DNA of 64,000 nt, from the NCBI GenBank assembly GCA_016719895.1, contig JADJYG010000016.1, forward strand, positions 62,001-126,000. The letters run 5' to 3'. Each line of letters starts with the position of its first letter. Within the stretch, counting starts at the first letter, position 1. A program made the translations under genes and the position numbers. Source of the DNA: Saprospirales bacterium (lineage in GTDB: Bacteria; Bacteroidota; Bacteroidia; Chitinophagales; Saprospiraceae). Shown piece by piece: positions 17,980 through 26,300 of this stretch. Below the pieces are notes generated by a model, which did not search any database, had not been told where the DNA came from, and saw only the letters and a list, made by a program, of their open reading frames with translations.

Positions 17980-18497
17980 CCCCCATTAACGTGAAGAATT
18001 GGTGCAAACCGAGAATTGCTGATAATCAATAGTTCGTGAAGAATTTGGCCTTCCAAGCATTCTAAAAAATCCATGGCAAACGCATCAAAACTGCGGGTGA
18101 CCTCGGAGAGGTCAAATGTTGGTAGAAACAACCGATTTTTAAGGTCCCACGACCTCGGAGAGGTCGAATATTCGTGGCATTTGTTCGGATTCTACCAATA
18201 TTCGACCTCTCCGAGGTCGTGGAAATCGCGCGAATGGAATGATTGCTACCAATGTTAGACCTCTTCGAGGTCGCCCGCAGTTTTGATGCGCCTGCCCTGG
18301 ATTGAAAATCAGCTTTTTGTGAAAAGAATGATACTGGAATTTATTTTTTGCAGGGTTACGTGTTAGTCTAACCTTATCAAAAATGCCGAAAACATAGAAA
18401 TGGGTTAAAAATTCTTCACGAACTATTGATAATGAATCAGCAATTTCCGGTTTGGTGCATTTCTTCACGGTATCAGGAAGCTTGTCATGTTGGAAAC
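17961..18497. repeat. Nested palindromic repeat element, ~540 bp
   Basis: Three pairs of inverted arms are nested. The outer arms, about 80-90 bp, are 17963-18046 and 18409-18497; they share GTTTCCAACATGACAAG, a GTGAAGAA box and AATAGTTCGTGAAGAATTT. The middle arms, about 45 bp, are 18081-18125 and 18245-18290. The inner arms, about 30 bp, are 18146-18177 and 18194-18222. The middle and inner arms each contain a GACCTC...GAGGTC hairpin. No protein-coding frame is supported here; this fills the whole 17857-18660 gap between the Crp/Fnr gene and the SoxB-like gene. Confidence 0.75.
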
Positions 18498-18693
18498 GGA
18501 GACATAAGGCAAAGTGAGAATCGCTGATAAAGGCTAAGCAGGAATCGCCCGGCAAAGGTCCAAAGGAAACAGCAATTTTATACAGTGTTTTTACACACTG
18601 GTTCGTATAACTTTTACAGATCATTGAAAATCAAGCCACTTTTACGCCCCCGTTCAGGGCATTTGCGCCTCAGGCAGAATATTTATCCCTGTT

Positions 18694-18737
18694 GTGACAA
18701 AAATCACGGGAGCAGCCTGGCCCGGCGGGGTATTTTG
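18694..18737 (+). promoter_or_regulatory. Crp/Fnr-type operator D and promoter of the SoxB-like/GMC operon
   Basis: GTGAC-AAAA-ATCAC (18694-18707) is a one-mismatch version of the operator. TATTTTG (18731-18737) ends 36.5 bp from its centre on the plus strand, within one base of the spacing at operators A-C. The ATG of the SoxB-like gene is at 18783. Confidence 0.6.
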
Positions 18738-18782
18738 CAGCGCGAAATTGCACCGCGCACCACAACGCACAAAAAAACGCAC

Positions 18783-20492
18783 ATGGCACACAAATCCAAC
18801 CGCCGCCGCTTTTTGCGGAATACCGTGCTGGCCGGCCTTGGCGCCGGGCTGGCGCCATACGCCCTTCACAGCCGCACGCCGGAGGCGCCCGGCCAACTGA
18901 CGCCACAGCGCCCAAACCCCGCCGGGCCGCAAGCCCCCGGCTCCGGCACGCTCACCCTCCTGCAAACCACCGACGTGCACTGCCAGATCCACCCGCACGA
19001 CGAGCTGTTTTGGGAAAACGGGCAGATGGCGTTCCGCCAAACCGCCGGCTACGCCCAAATCGCCACCTTGTTCGACCAGGTGCGCGCCGGCAACCCCAAC
19101 ACCTTCATCGTCGATACCGGCGATATGTTTCAGGGTAGCGCGTTGTCGGTAAAAACTACCGGCAAAGCCATCCTGCCCATCCTCGACGAACTCGGCTACG
19201 ACCTCTACCTGCCCGGCAACTGGGAGGTAGTGTACTACAAAAAGAATATGCAAACGCTGCTCGGCGGCCTGGAAGCGCCGAAAATTTGCGCCAACATGTA
19301 CCACGACGCCGGTGCGGGCCAAAAGGGCGAACTCATCTTTCCGCCTTATTTTACCTGGAGCCGCCTGGGCGTCAAGATCGGCTTCCTGGGCTACACCGAC
19401 CCCCTGGTGCCCCTGCGCCAGTCGCCCAACTATTCCAAAGGCATCATCTACACCAAACCCGAAGAAAACCTGGCCTACTACGCCGACGTGCTCCGCAACC
19501 AGGAACAATGCGACTTTGTCATCATCCTGGCCCACCTCGGCCTGTCGCAACAAATCCACCTGGCCAACCTGCCCGAATGCGCCGGCATCGACTATATTTT
19601 CGGCGGCGACACCCACGAGCGCGTGCGCACACCCATCCAGTGCCAATACGCCAAAGTGGTGGAGCCCGGCGCTTTCGGCTCGTTCGTGGGCCGGCTGGAC
19701 CTGGAAGTGCAAGATGGCAAGATCACCGGCGAGCGCTACGGGCTGATGGAGGTCGACGCCCGCCAATACGCGCCCAAACCGACCGTGGAGCGCCTGGTGG
19801 AGCAAATGGAAGACCCCTATGCCGCCGATATCAACCGGGTCATCGGCTACAGCAAGGTACCGCTGTACCGCTACTTCGTGGTGGAAAACACCATCGATAC
19901 GCTGATCCTCGACGCCCTGTACTGGAAAGCCGGCACGGAGATCGTGCTGTCCAACGGCTTCCGGTTTTGCCCGCCCCGCAGCACCCCCGGCCCCGACGGA
20001 TTGATCCCCATCACCGAAGGTTATATGTTCGACATGCTGCCGGTGGACGCCACCGTGCGCACCGCCAGGGTGACTGGCGCGCAAATACAGGCCTGGCTGG
20101 AAAAAGAGCTGAACAACGTGTTCTCCAAAGACGCCTCCAGGCGCTTCGGCGGCTGGATGGTCAAGTTTAAAGGTATGGAGGTGACGTTCAACGCCTTCGG
20201 CGAAAACGGCCGGCGCGTGCAGTCGGTGCGCGTGGGCAAGGCCCCGCTCGATACCGGGCGCGTGTACACCGTGGCGGCCTGCGAACGCGACGGCGACCCG
20301 CCCGACATGTTGTGCCGCATCCCCAACGTGCAGGACGGCCAGAACACACCCTATACGCTGCACCAGGTGATGCGCGAATACCTGGCCCTGCACTCGCCCG
20401 TGTCGCCCGCCCCCCGCGGCTATGCGCGCGCGCTCGACGCGCCGCAGACCCTGCTGACCCAGGTGAGCGGGGTGGATTATACGTTCCGGTAG
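18783..20492 (+). CDS. Tat-exported SoxB-like metallophosphoesterase (5'-nucleotidase superfamily)
   Basis: The start is ATG 18783 (MAHKSNRRRFLRNTVLAG): a twin-arginine signal (RRRFLRN) and a hydrophobic stretch point to Tat export of a folded metalloprotein. The 569-residue product has the binuclear-metal motifs TDVHCQIHPHD, VDTGDMFQGS, GNWEVVY, ILAHLG and GGDTHERV. Its C-terminal domain includes LSNGFRF and RRFGGWMV. Trp in GNWE, instead of the His of GNHE in 5'-nucleotidases, matches the GHWE of SoxB thiosulfohydrolases, as do the GFR and GG(W/D)MV segments. In a sulfur cluster a SoxB-like role is therefore more likely than nucleotide hydrolysis, but no soxXAYZ genes are present. A GMC oxidoreductase gene follows after 26 bp. 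Operator D lies upstream. Confidence 0.72.
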   Translation: MAHKSNRRRFLRNTVLAGLGAGLAPYALHSRTPEAPGQLTPQRPNPAGPQAPGSGTLTLLQTTDVHCQIHPHDELFWENGQMAFRQTAGYAQIATLFDQVRAGNPNTFIVDTGDMFQGSALSVKTTGKAILPILDELGYDLYLPGNWEVVYYKKNMQTLLGGLEAPKICANMYHDAGAGQKGELIFPPYFTWSRLGVKIGFLGYTDPLVPLRQSPNYSKGIIYTKPEENLAYYADVLRNQEQCDFVIILAHLGLSQQIHLANLPECAGIDYIFGGDTHERVRTPIQCQYAKVVEPGAFGSFVGRLDLEVQDGKITGERYGLMEVDARQYAPKPTVERLVEQMEDPYAADINRVIGYSKVPLYRYFVVENTIDTLILDALYWKAGTEIVLSNGFRFCPPRSTPGPDGLIPITEGYMFDMLPVDATVRTARVTGAQIQAWLEKELNNVFSKDASRRFGGWMVKFKGMEVTFNAFGENGRRVQSVRVGKAPLDTGRVYTVAACERDGDPPDMLCRIPNVQDGQNTPYTLHQVMREYLALHSPVSPAPRGYARALDAPQTLLTQVSGVDYTFR

Positions 20493-20518
20493 GCGCTGCT
20501 GCCGTATCTTGGCGCCGC

Positions 20519-22093
20519 ATGGAATACGACTACGACTATATCATCATCGGCAGCGGCTTCGGCGGCTCGGTGAGCGCCCTGCGCCTGTCGGAAAAGGGCT
20601 ACCGGGTACTGGTGATCGAAAAAGGCAAATGGTACCGGGCTGAAGATTTTGCCCGCACCAACTGGCAGCTGTCCAAATGGCTTTGGGCGCCGGCCCTGCG
20701 CTGGTTCGGCATCATGAAAATCACCGTTTTCCGGCATGTGGGCTTTATTTCCGGCACGGGCGTGGGCGGCGGCTCGCTGGTGTACGCCAACACGCTGCCC
20801 GTGCCCAAGCCGGCGTTTTTCCAGTCGGGCAGCTGGCGAAACCTGGCCGACTGGCAAGCCGAGCTCGCCCCCTTTTACGACACGGCCCGCCGCATGCTCG
20901 GCGCCGCCCCCAACCCCCAACTGTTCGACAACGACCGGCTGCTGCGCGCCCTGGCCTGCGATATCGGCCAGGAGGCGCACTTCGGCGCCACCAACGTGGC
21001 CGTCTGTTTCGGCCAAGCCGGCGCCCCGCTGCCCGACCCTTATTTCGACGGTAAAGGCCCGGATCGCGCCGGCTGTACGTTTTGCGGCGCCTGTATGACC
21101 GGCTGCCGCCACAATGCCAAAAATACCCTCGACAAAAACTACCTCCACCTCGCCCAACAACTCGGCGCGGAGATCCTGGCCGAACACGAGGCGCTCGATG
21201 TGGCGCCCCTGGGCCCTGCCGACGGCAGCGCCGGTTATACGGTCACCTGTAAACCCTCCACGCGGCTGTTTGGCCGCCGCAAGACCCTGCGCGCGCGGGG
21301 AGTGGTATTTGCCGGCGGCGTGCTGGGCACCGTAGCGCTGTTGCTGAAGCTCAAAAAAACATCGCTGCCGCGCTTGTCCGACCGCGTGGGCCACGACATC
21401 CGGACCAACAACGAGAGCCTGATCATGGTCACCCAACTCGACGGCCAGGCCGACCTCTCGCAGGGCGTGGCCATCGGCTCGATCCTGCACACCGACCCCG
21501 ACAGCCACCTCGAAGTGTGCCGCTACGGCCCCGGCTCGGGCGCCTGGAAGCCCGTATTATTGCCGTATGTGGAGGGTAAAAACCTGCCGCTGCGGCTGGC
21601 GCGCATCGCATGGGAAGTACTCCGACACCCCCTCGCCTGGTGGAAATACCTGTGGGTGAAAGACTGGGCCCGGAACACCGCCATCCTGCTGTTCATGCAA
21701 ACGCTCGACAGCACCGTCACCTTCACCCGCAGCCGCCTGGGCGGTATGCGCACGGCCGTGGTGGGCAATGCCAAACCCACGGCCTTTATCCCCCGCGCCA
21801 CCGAACTGGCCCGGCGGGCCGAGCGCCTGCTTGGCGGCAAGGCCACGGCATTCTTCCTCACGCCGCTGGCCGGCATTCCCGGCACGGCGCACATCCTGGG
21901 CGGAGCCGTCATGGGCGCTGCGCCGGAAGAGGGCGTTATCGACCGCGACAACCGCGTGTTCGGCTACGAAAACCTGCTGGTGTGCGACGGCGCCATGATC
22001 TCGGCCAACCCCGGCGTCAACCCCTCGCTGTCGATCACAGCCATCGCCGAGCGGGCGATGAGCCGGGTGGCGCCCGCTGCCGGCAAGGGGTAG
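20519..22093 (+). CDS. GMC-family FAD oxidoreductase (cholesterol oxidase-like group)
   Basis: The start is ATG 20519 (MEYDYDYIIIGSGFGGSVSAL), which runs straight into the FAD-binding GSGFGGS motif; the product has 524 residues. Other family features are ISGTGVGGGSLVYANT and a cysteine cluster CTFCGACMTGCRHNAKNTLD. A C-terminal segment, VIDRDNRVFGYENLLVCDGA...ISANPGVNPS, carries the GMC-type end motif. The four closely spaced cysteines (CxxCGxCxxGC) are typical of this subgroup. Its substrate cannot be read from sequence. The gene lies 26 bp after the SoxB-like gene and is probably cotranscribed with it under operator D, which would link it to sulfur metabolism or to its redox balance; that is inference. 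Confidence 0.85.
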   Translation: MEYDYDYIIIGSGFGGSVSALRLSEKGYRVLVIEKGKWYRAEDFARTNWQLSKWLWAPALRWFGIMKITVFRHVGFISGTGVGGGSLVYANTLPVPKPAFFQSGSWRNLADWQAELAPFYDTARRMLGAAPNPQLFDNDRLLRALACDIGQEAHFGATNVAVCFGQAGAPLPDPYFDGKGPDRAGCTFCGACMTGCRHNAKNTLDKNYLHLAQQLGAEILAEHEALDVAPLGPADGSAGYTVTCKPSTRLFGRRKTLRARGVVFAGGVLGTVALLLKLKKTSLPRLSDRVGHDIRTNNESLIMVTQLDGQADLSQGVAIGSILHTDPDSHLEVCRYGPGSGAWKPVLLPYVEGKNLPLRLARIAWEVLRHPLAWWKYLWVKDWARNTAILLFMQTLDSTVTFTRSRLGGMRTAVVGNAKPTAFIPRATELARRAERLLGGKATAFFLTPLAGIPGTAHILGGAVMGAAPEEGVIDRDNRVFGYENLLVCDGAMISANPGVNPSLSITAIAERAMSRVAPAAGKG

Positions 22094-22139
22094 GCGCGCT
22101 CGCAGGCGGTAATCGTTGTTTTTCCAACACTTTTCGGCG

Positions 22140-22147
22140 TATATTTG
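22140..22147 (+). promoter_or_regulatory. -7 promoter box of the Uma2 gene
   Basis: TATATTTG is a perfect TAnnTTTG match, with a TTG 21 bp upstream. The ATG follows 19 bp after the box, so the leader is only about 10-15 bases. Confidence 0.65.
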
Positions 22148-22165
22148 CCGGTTAAAACCTGCGTT

Positions 22166-22798
22166 ATGCCCACCGTTGTAACGATACCGGAGATTCTCAC
22201 GCTCGAAGAGCTGGCCATCCACTATGGTCCGGTCGAACTGCAAAAGCCGCTGAGCAAGGCGGAATTTGCCGCCCTGGCGGAGCGTTACCCCGATCTGGCA
22301 ATGGAACGGGAGGCAAACGGAACTGTAACTGTTATGTCCCCTGAAAAAAAAGGCTCCGGCCGCCGTGAATCCAGGCTGTTTCTGCTGTTTGGCTCCTGGC
22401 TCCTGCAAACGAATCTTGGCGAGCTTTTCGGCCCCTCCACGGGCTTCGACCTGCCCGATGGCTCCAACAAATCGCCTGATGTGGCTTGGGTGAGCGATTC
22501 GAATATGGCCGTTGATCCGGCCAGCGAAGAGGAATATCTGCAAATCGTTCCTGATTTCGTGGCGGAAATCCGCTCCTCCTCGGACCACCTGAAACAACTC
22601 CAGCGCAAAATGACCGATACCTGGATCGCCAACGGCGTGCGCCTGGCCTGGCTGATCGATCCGTACGACGAAAAGGCGTATATCTACCGCCCCGGCCGGG
22701 AGGTCGAAGAAATTGCCGGTTTTACGGGCAAGTCGCTCTCCGGCGAAGATGTCCTGCCCGGTTTTGAACTGCCGCTGGAGGAGATGAAACGGGGGTAA
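22166..22798 (+). CDS. Uma2-family (DUF820) putative restriction endonuclease
   Basis: The start is ATG 22166 (MPTVVTIPEILTLEELAIHYG); the product has 210 residues. The Uma2/DUF820 fold is a PD-(D/E)xK nuclease-like domain. Visible signatures are LAERYPDLAMEREANG, VTVMSPEKKGSG, STGFDLPDGSNKSPDVAWVSD (the PD motif) and PDFVAEIRSSSD (E-x-(R/K) motif), then KMTDTWIANGVRLAWLIDP and a YRPGREVEEI end. Such proteins are very common in Cyanobacteria and Bacteroidota; most are solitary and of unknown role, and nuclease activity is predicted rather than shown. The gene is a single transcription unit with its own promoter. Confidence 0.85.
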   Translation: MPTVVTIPEILTLEELAIHYGPVELQKPLSKAEFAALAERYPDLAMEREANGTVTVMSPEKKGSGRRESRLFLLFGSWLLQTNLGELFGPSTGFDLPDGSNKSPDVAWVSDSNMAVDPASEEEYLQIVPDFVAEIRSSSDHLKQLQRKMTDTWIANGVRLAWLIDPYDEKAYIYRPGREVEEIAGFTGKSLSGEDVLPGFELPLEEMKRG

Positions 22799-22825
22799 AT
22801 CGGTATCTTTTCCTCTCCCGCCGGT

Positions 22826-22938
22826 GAGTTGTTGGCGGGACGCCAACAACGGCAAAAAAACAAACGTTCGACCTCTCCGAGGTCGCGTAAATCTTCCTTT
22901 TAACCATTCTTCTACCAACGTTTGACCTCTCCGAGGTC
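22826..22938. repeat. Palindromic repeats after the Uma2 gene
   Basis: A hairpin GTTGTTGGCG-GGA-CGCCAACAAC (22826-22848) is followed by two copies of the GACCTCTCCGAGGTC hairpin at 22870-22884 and 22924-22938. The same 15-mer family, often preceded by TTCTACCAA, occurs four times at 18.1-18.3 kb. Bases 22950-23190 hold no gene I can support, only AT-alternating stretches (tatata) around 23080-23160. Confidence 0.7.
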
Positions 22939-23194
22939 TGTATAGGGGTTGATTTTGGGGGACAGGAGCCGTTTGCACCCATAATGACTATCCGGATATT
23001 GTGCCGCACAGCACCCCGTTCGGCGGTACGCAATCCGAACAGGGTGCGGCGATACGCCCGCCGTAGCGTGCGCACTGCCATATATACATTCAGTGGCGAC
23101 ACATAGACGCTTCGCGTTTATATATATGCCATATATGCTGCGCCTATATATGCGCTCGCAGATAAGCAATGCTTTTACGCGGATGGGTGCCACA

Positions 23195-23266
23195 GTATCG
23201 GCGTGACTTGGAGTCACGCCGATAGTGGAGCAATAGTATCGGCGTGACTTGGAGTCACGCCGATAC
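23195..23266. repeat. Two tandem 41-bp hairpin repeats
   Basis: Two direct copies (23195-23225 and 23236-23266) each form a near-perfect hairpin with arms ATCGGCGTGACT/AGTCACGCCGAT and the loop TGG; each is followed by TGGAGCAATA. They lie about 70-140 bp beyond the stop codon of the giant FGE-domain gene. No T run follows on either strand. Confidence 0.85.
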
Positions 23267-23334
23267 TGGAGCAATACTCTGCCAAAGAGCCTGCCCCGAA
23301 TCCTCGAGGGTAAAAGGGTAAAAGAACCAAAGGG

Positions 23335-26300
23335 TTATTTTGTCCTGGCCAGACGGAAACCCGTGTTGCCGTCGCGATAACCGGGTGCGTTGACGCTGCG
23401 AACCGCCGCCCGGCAGTACTGCGGGTTGTCGTGCCACGACCCGCCGCGAATGACACGGCCGGAGCCCGACGAAGGGCCGGTGGGATCGGTTTGACTGCCG
23501 GAGGAATAAGCGCCATACCAATCTGAACACCATTCCCACACGTTGCCGCTCATATCGTGCAGTCCGAAAGCATTGGCATCAAACTGCCCGACCGGCGCTG
23601 TGTACACATGCCCGTCGGTATATCCGTCAAAAATGGTCCAATCACTATAGCGCTTTTTTGCCGTTTCGTCGGCCACGTTGCCGCCCTGTTTTCCGGAAGG
23701 CGGGTCATCTCCCCAGCTGTATTTGGTGTGTTTGCCGCCGTTTCCGGCGGCGTATTCCCATTCGGCCTCGGTGGGCAGGCGGTAGTTTTGTTTCGTGAGG
23801 GCCGATACCCACGCACAGTATGCCCTGGCGCCGTACCAGGAGACGTAAATGACCGGGTAGTTTTCGTAGCCTTTCTCCACGGTAAATGCGCCGCCGGCGG
23901 TCCGCATTATCCGACATTTTTCGCCATCATAGGTACCGTCGAGATCAATCCACTCGTCCAGGTTTTTTCCGGCGCCGCTGTCGTTGTTCAGAAATGCTGC
24001 AAATTGGGCGTTGGTCACCTCGTATTTGCCCATCCAAAACTCCCCTATAGTGACCTCATGGGACGGTTTTTCATCCGATTCGCCGTCATTGCTGCCCATC
24101 ATAAACGTGCCGCCGGGTAAACGCACCATGGGGGGCAGGTCGGGGATGGGGGCGCCGGGGGTGGGCGCCGTGGCGGCGGGGTCGGTGGCGGGCGGCGCCG
24201 ACAGCCGGCTGAGGCGGATGTTGAGGGTGTCTGGTAGTTTATCGCGGTCTTTGATTTCAACCATGGGTATTTCGGCAACGTAGGGCCAAAATCTGACCTG
24301 GCCATTGGGCGCCGAAACCTGTATCGTGGCTTTGGGCGCATACCTGTCATCCCAGGGGAAGGCAAGCGCGTATCTGCCGTCCTTATCGGTTACTGAACTA
24401 TCGCTGAAAATACCAATAGAGGTGGAACAAACACCGGAGACCTTTCCGCCTTCAACAGGCAGTCCGGTAGCAGCATCCAACACCTGGCCCACCAGTTGTA
24501 AACCCCTCAAAGCGCCAGGGGCCTGTGCCGGCAAATTGTTGTAAATCACGATCGCAGGCAGTCTTTTTACCCCGTCTATCCGGACGGTGGTATCATAAAC
24601 CATTCCGTTTTTACTTGTGATTATGATGGTGACGTCGGGACGCGGGTAATCCTTCGGCAGCCGCAACGTGTACCGCCCCCGGCGGTCGGTGACCATGGGT
24701 AGTCCGTATTCAAGGGCTTCCACCCGCAGGCCGGCGAGCGGCGCCCCGGCGGCGTCGGTGACCAGGCCGGGCAGGGCGGCGGCGATGTCATAGGTTATTT
24801 TTGCGGTGTCGCGCTGCCCGCGGCACCAGAAGGCGGCCTGGCGCAGGTCGAGGTCGGTGCTGTCCAGTTCGAATGCCCGGGTAAAGCAGCGGCAGGCGGT
24901 ATCGCGGGCGGGCGCGCCGGCGAGGGTATCGGCGGGGCTGCGCAGGTAGTTGCGGCCGCGGCGGTAGTAGTCGATGGCGGTGCGGCGGGCGGTAGCGCGG
25001 TGCAGCGAGTCGAGGTAGGCCAGTGTCTCGCCTTCCCAGGGGTATGGGTTATTTGCCGACAGCAAGCTGTCTGCCGCGTCCAGCTTACCGGCTGCCAGGG
25101 TATCCCGGATCAGGTATTCATATATCCGGATCTGATCTGCCCCAGTGTCGATGCAATAAGTGGCGCCTTTATACGCCACGCGGTCGCCGGCGCAGGGCTC
25201 CACCGGGGCGGGCCACCACAGCGCCCCGGCGCTCAGGCTGAGCCAGAGGAGCCCGGCGGCCAGGGCTTCGCGGGCGCGGGGTTTCCAGCCCAGGCCGGGC
25301 ATGCCGGCGGGGTGCACCCATTTACGCCAGCGGCGGGGCACGATAAAGTCGAGCGGGCCGGGTTTTTCGAGGTATTGCACGGCGGTGAAGTCGGCTTCGA
25401 CGCCGGCATTCAGTTTTTCCTCAATTTCTTTTTCGAGTTGGCGGCGGCGTTTGCGGTCGGCCGTGCTGCGCCATTCGTTGAGGGCGAGGTGCATCTGCCA
25501 GGCTTCGGCGGCCGAGGAGCCCTCGGGCGGCGGTTTTTGGCGCTGCAGGAAGTCGTGCAGGCGCCGGCGCAGTTGGCGCAGGTAAGCGCCTGCGTCGATG
25601 GTTTCGAGGTATTCGACGAGTTGGGCGCGCACTTCGCGGGGCATGCGGCCTTCCACGAACCAGGGCAGGCGGGCGAGCTGGAGGATGCCGGCGGCGCTCA
25701 GCGGGGGCGCTTCCCCGCCGGGGGTGGCGGCGATGCGCGGGTACCACCAGAGCGTGAGGTCCCAGTACAGATTGGGGTAAATGGCGCAGGCGGCGATCCA
25801 GCGCACGAAGGGCTCGGGGTAGTAGCGCTGCAGGGCGGGCACGAGGGGGCCGCGCAGTTCGAGGGGTTCGTGCACGGCATCGGTCACGCGCTCGCGCCAG
25901 CGGTCGAAGCGGGCTTCGCCGGGGTCGGCGTCGAGCTCGTCGATGAGGAAAGCCATGGCCTGCAGGCTGGCAGGCAGCAGGGCCGGGAAGAGTTCGGCGA
26001 GGGCGCGCTCGCGGCGGCCGAATTCGGCGGTGGGCTGGGGCGTGAGCAGGGCGCGTTCTTTCCAGCGGCCGAGCAGGGTCGTCCAGCGCGCGGGCAGGCC
26101 GGTGGTGGGGCTGAGCAGGCTAAAGCCGTCGGACAGCACCAGCAGGCGGTGGTAGGGGTAGCGGTGCTGCACGTCGGCCAGGCGCAGTCCGTGGGGGTGG
26201 GCTTCGTTGTAGCACACCTGGAGTTCGCCGTCGAAGAAAAAGCGCTCGGCGAGCACGTCGTTGGCGCGGAAGGCCTGGTAGAACGACTCGAACAGGCGGG

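Noticed and set aside
18654..20393. Long open frame antisense to the SoxB-like gene
   Set aside because: It is a GC-rich shadow frame; the plus strand has the Tat signal, metal motifs, promoter and operator.
22950..23190. AT-alternating stretch with tatata blocks as a promoter or small RNA
   Set aside because: No TAnnTTTG box with a -33 partner and no stable fold or terminator that would support a transcript.
23201..23220. GTGACTTGGAGTCAC inside the tandem hairpins as a fifth Crp/Fnr operator
   Set aside because: The spacer is 5 bases rather than 4, it is part of a longer hairpin present in two copies, and no -7 box lies at the regulon spacing.
23195..23266. Tandem hairpins as a CRISPR array
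   Set aside because: Only two units, no unique spacers of constant size, and no cas genes.
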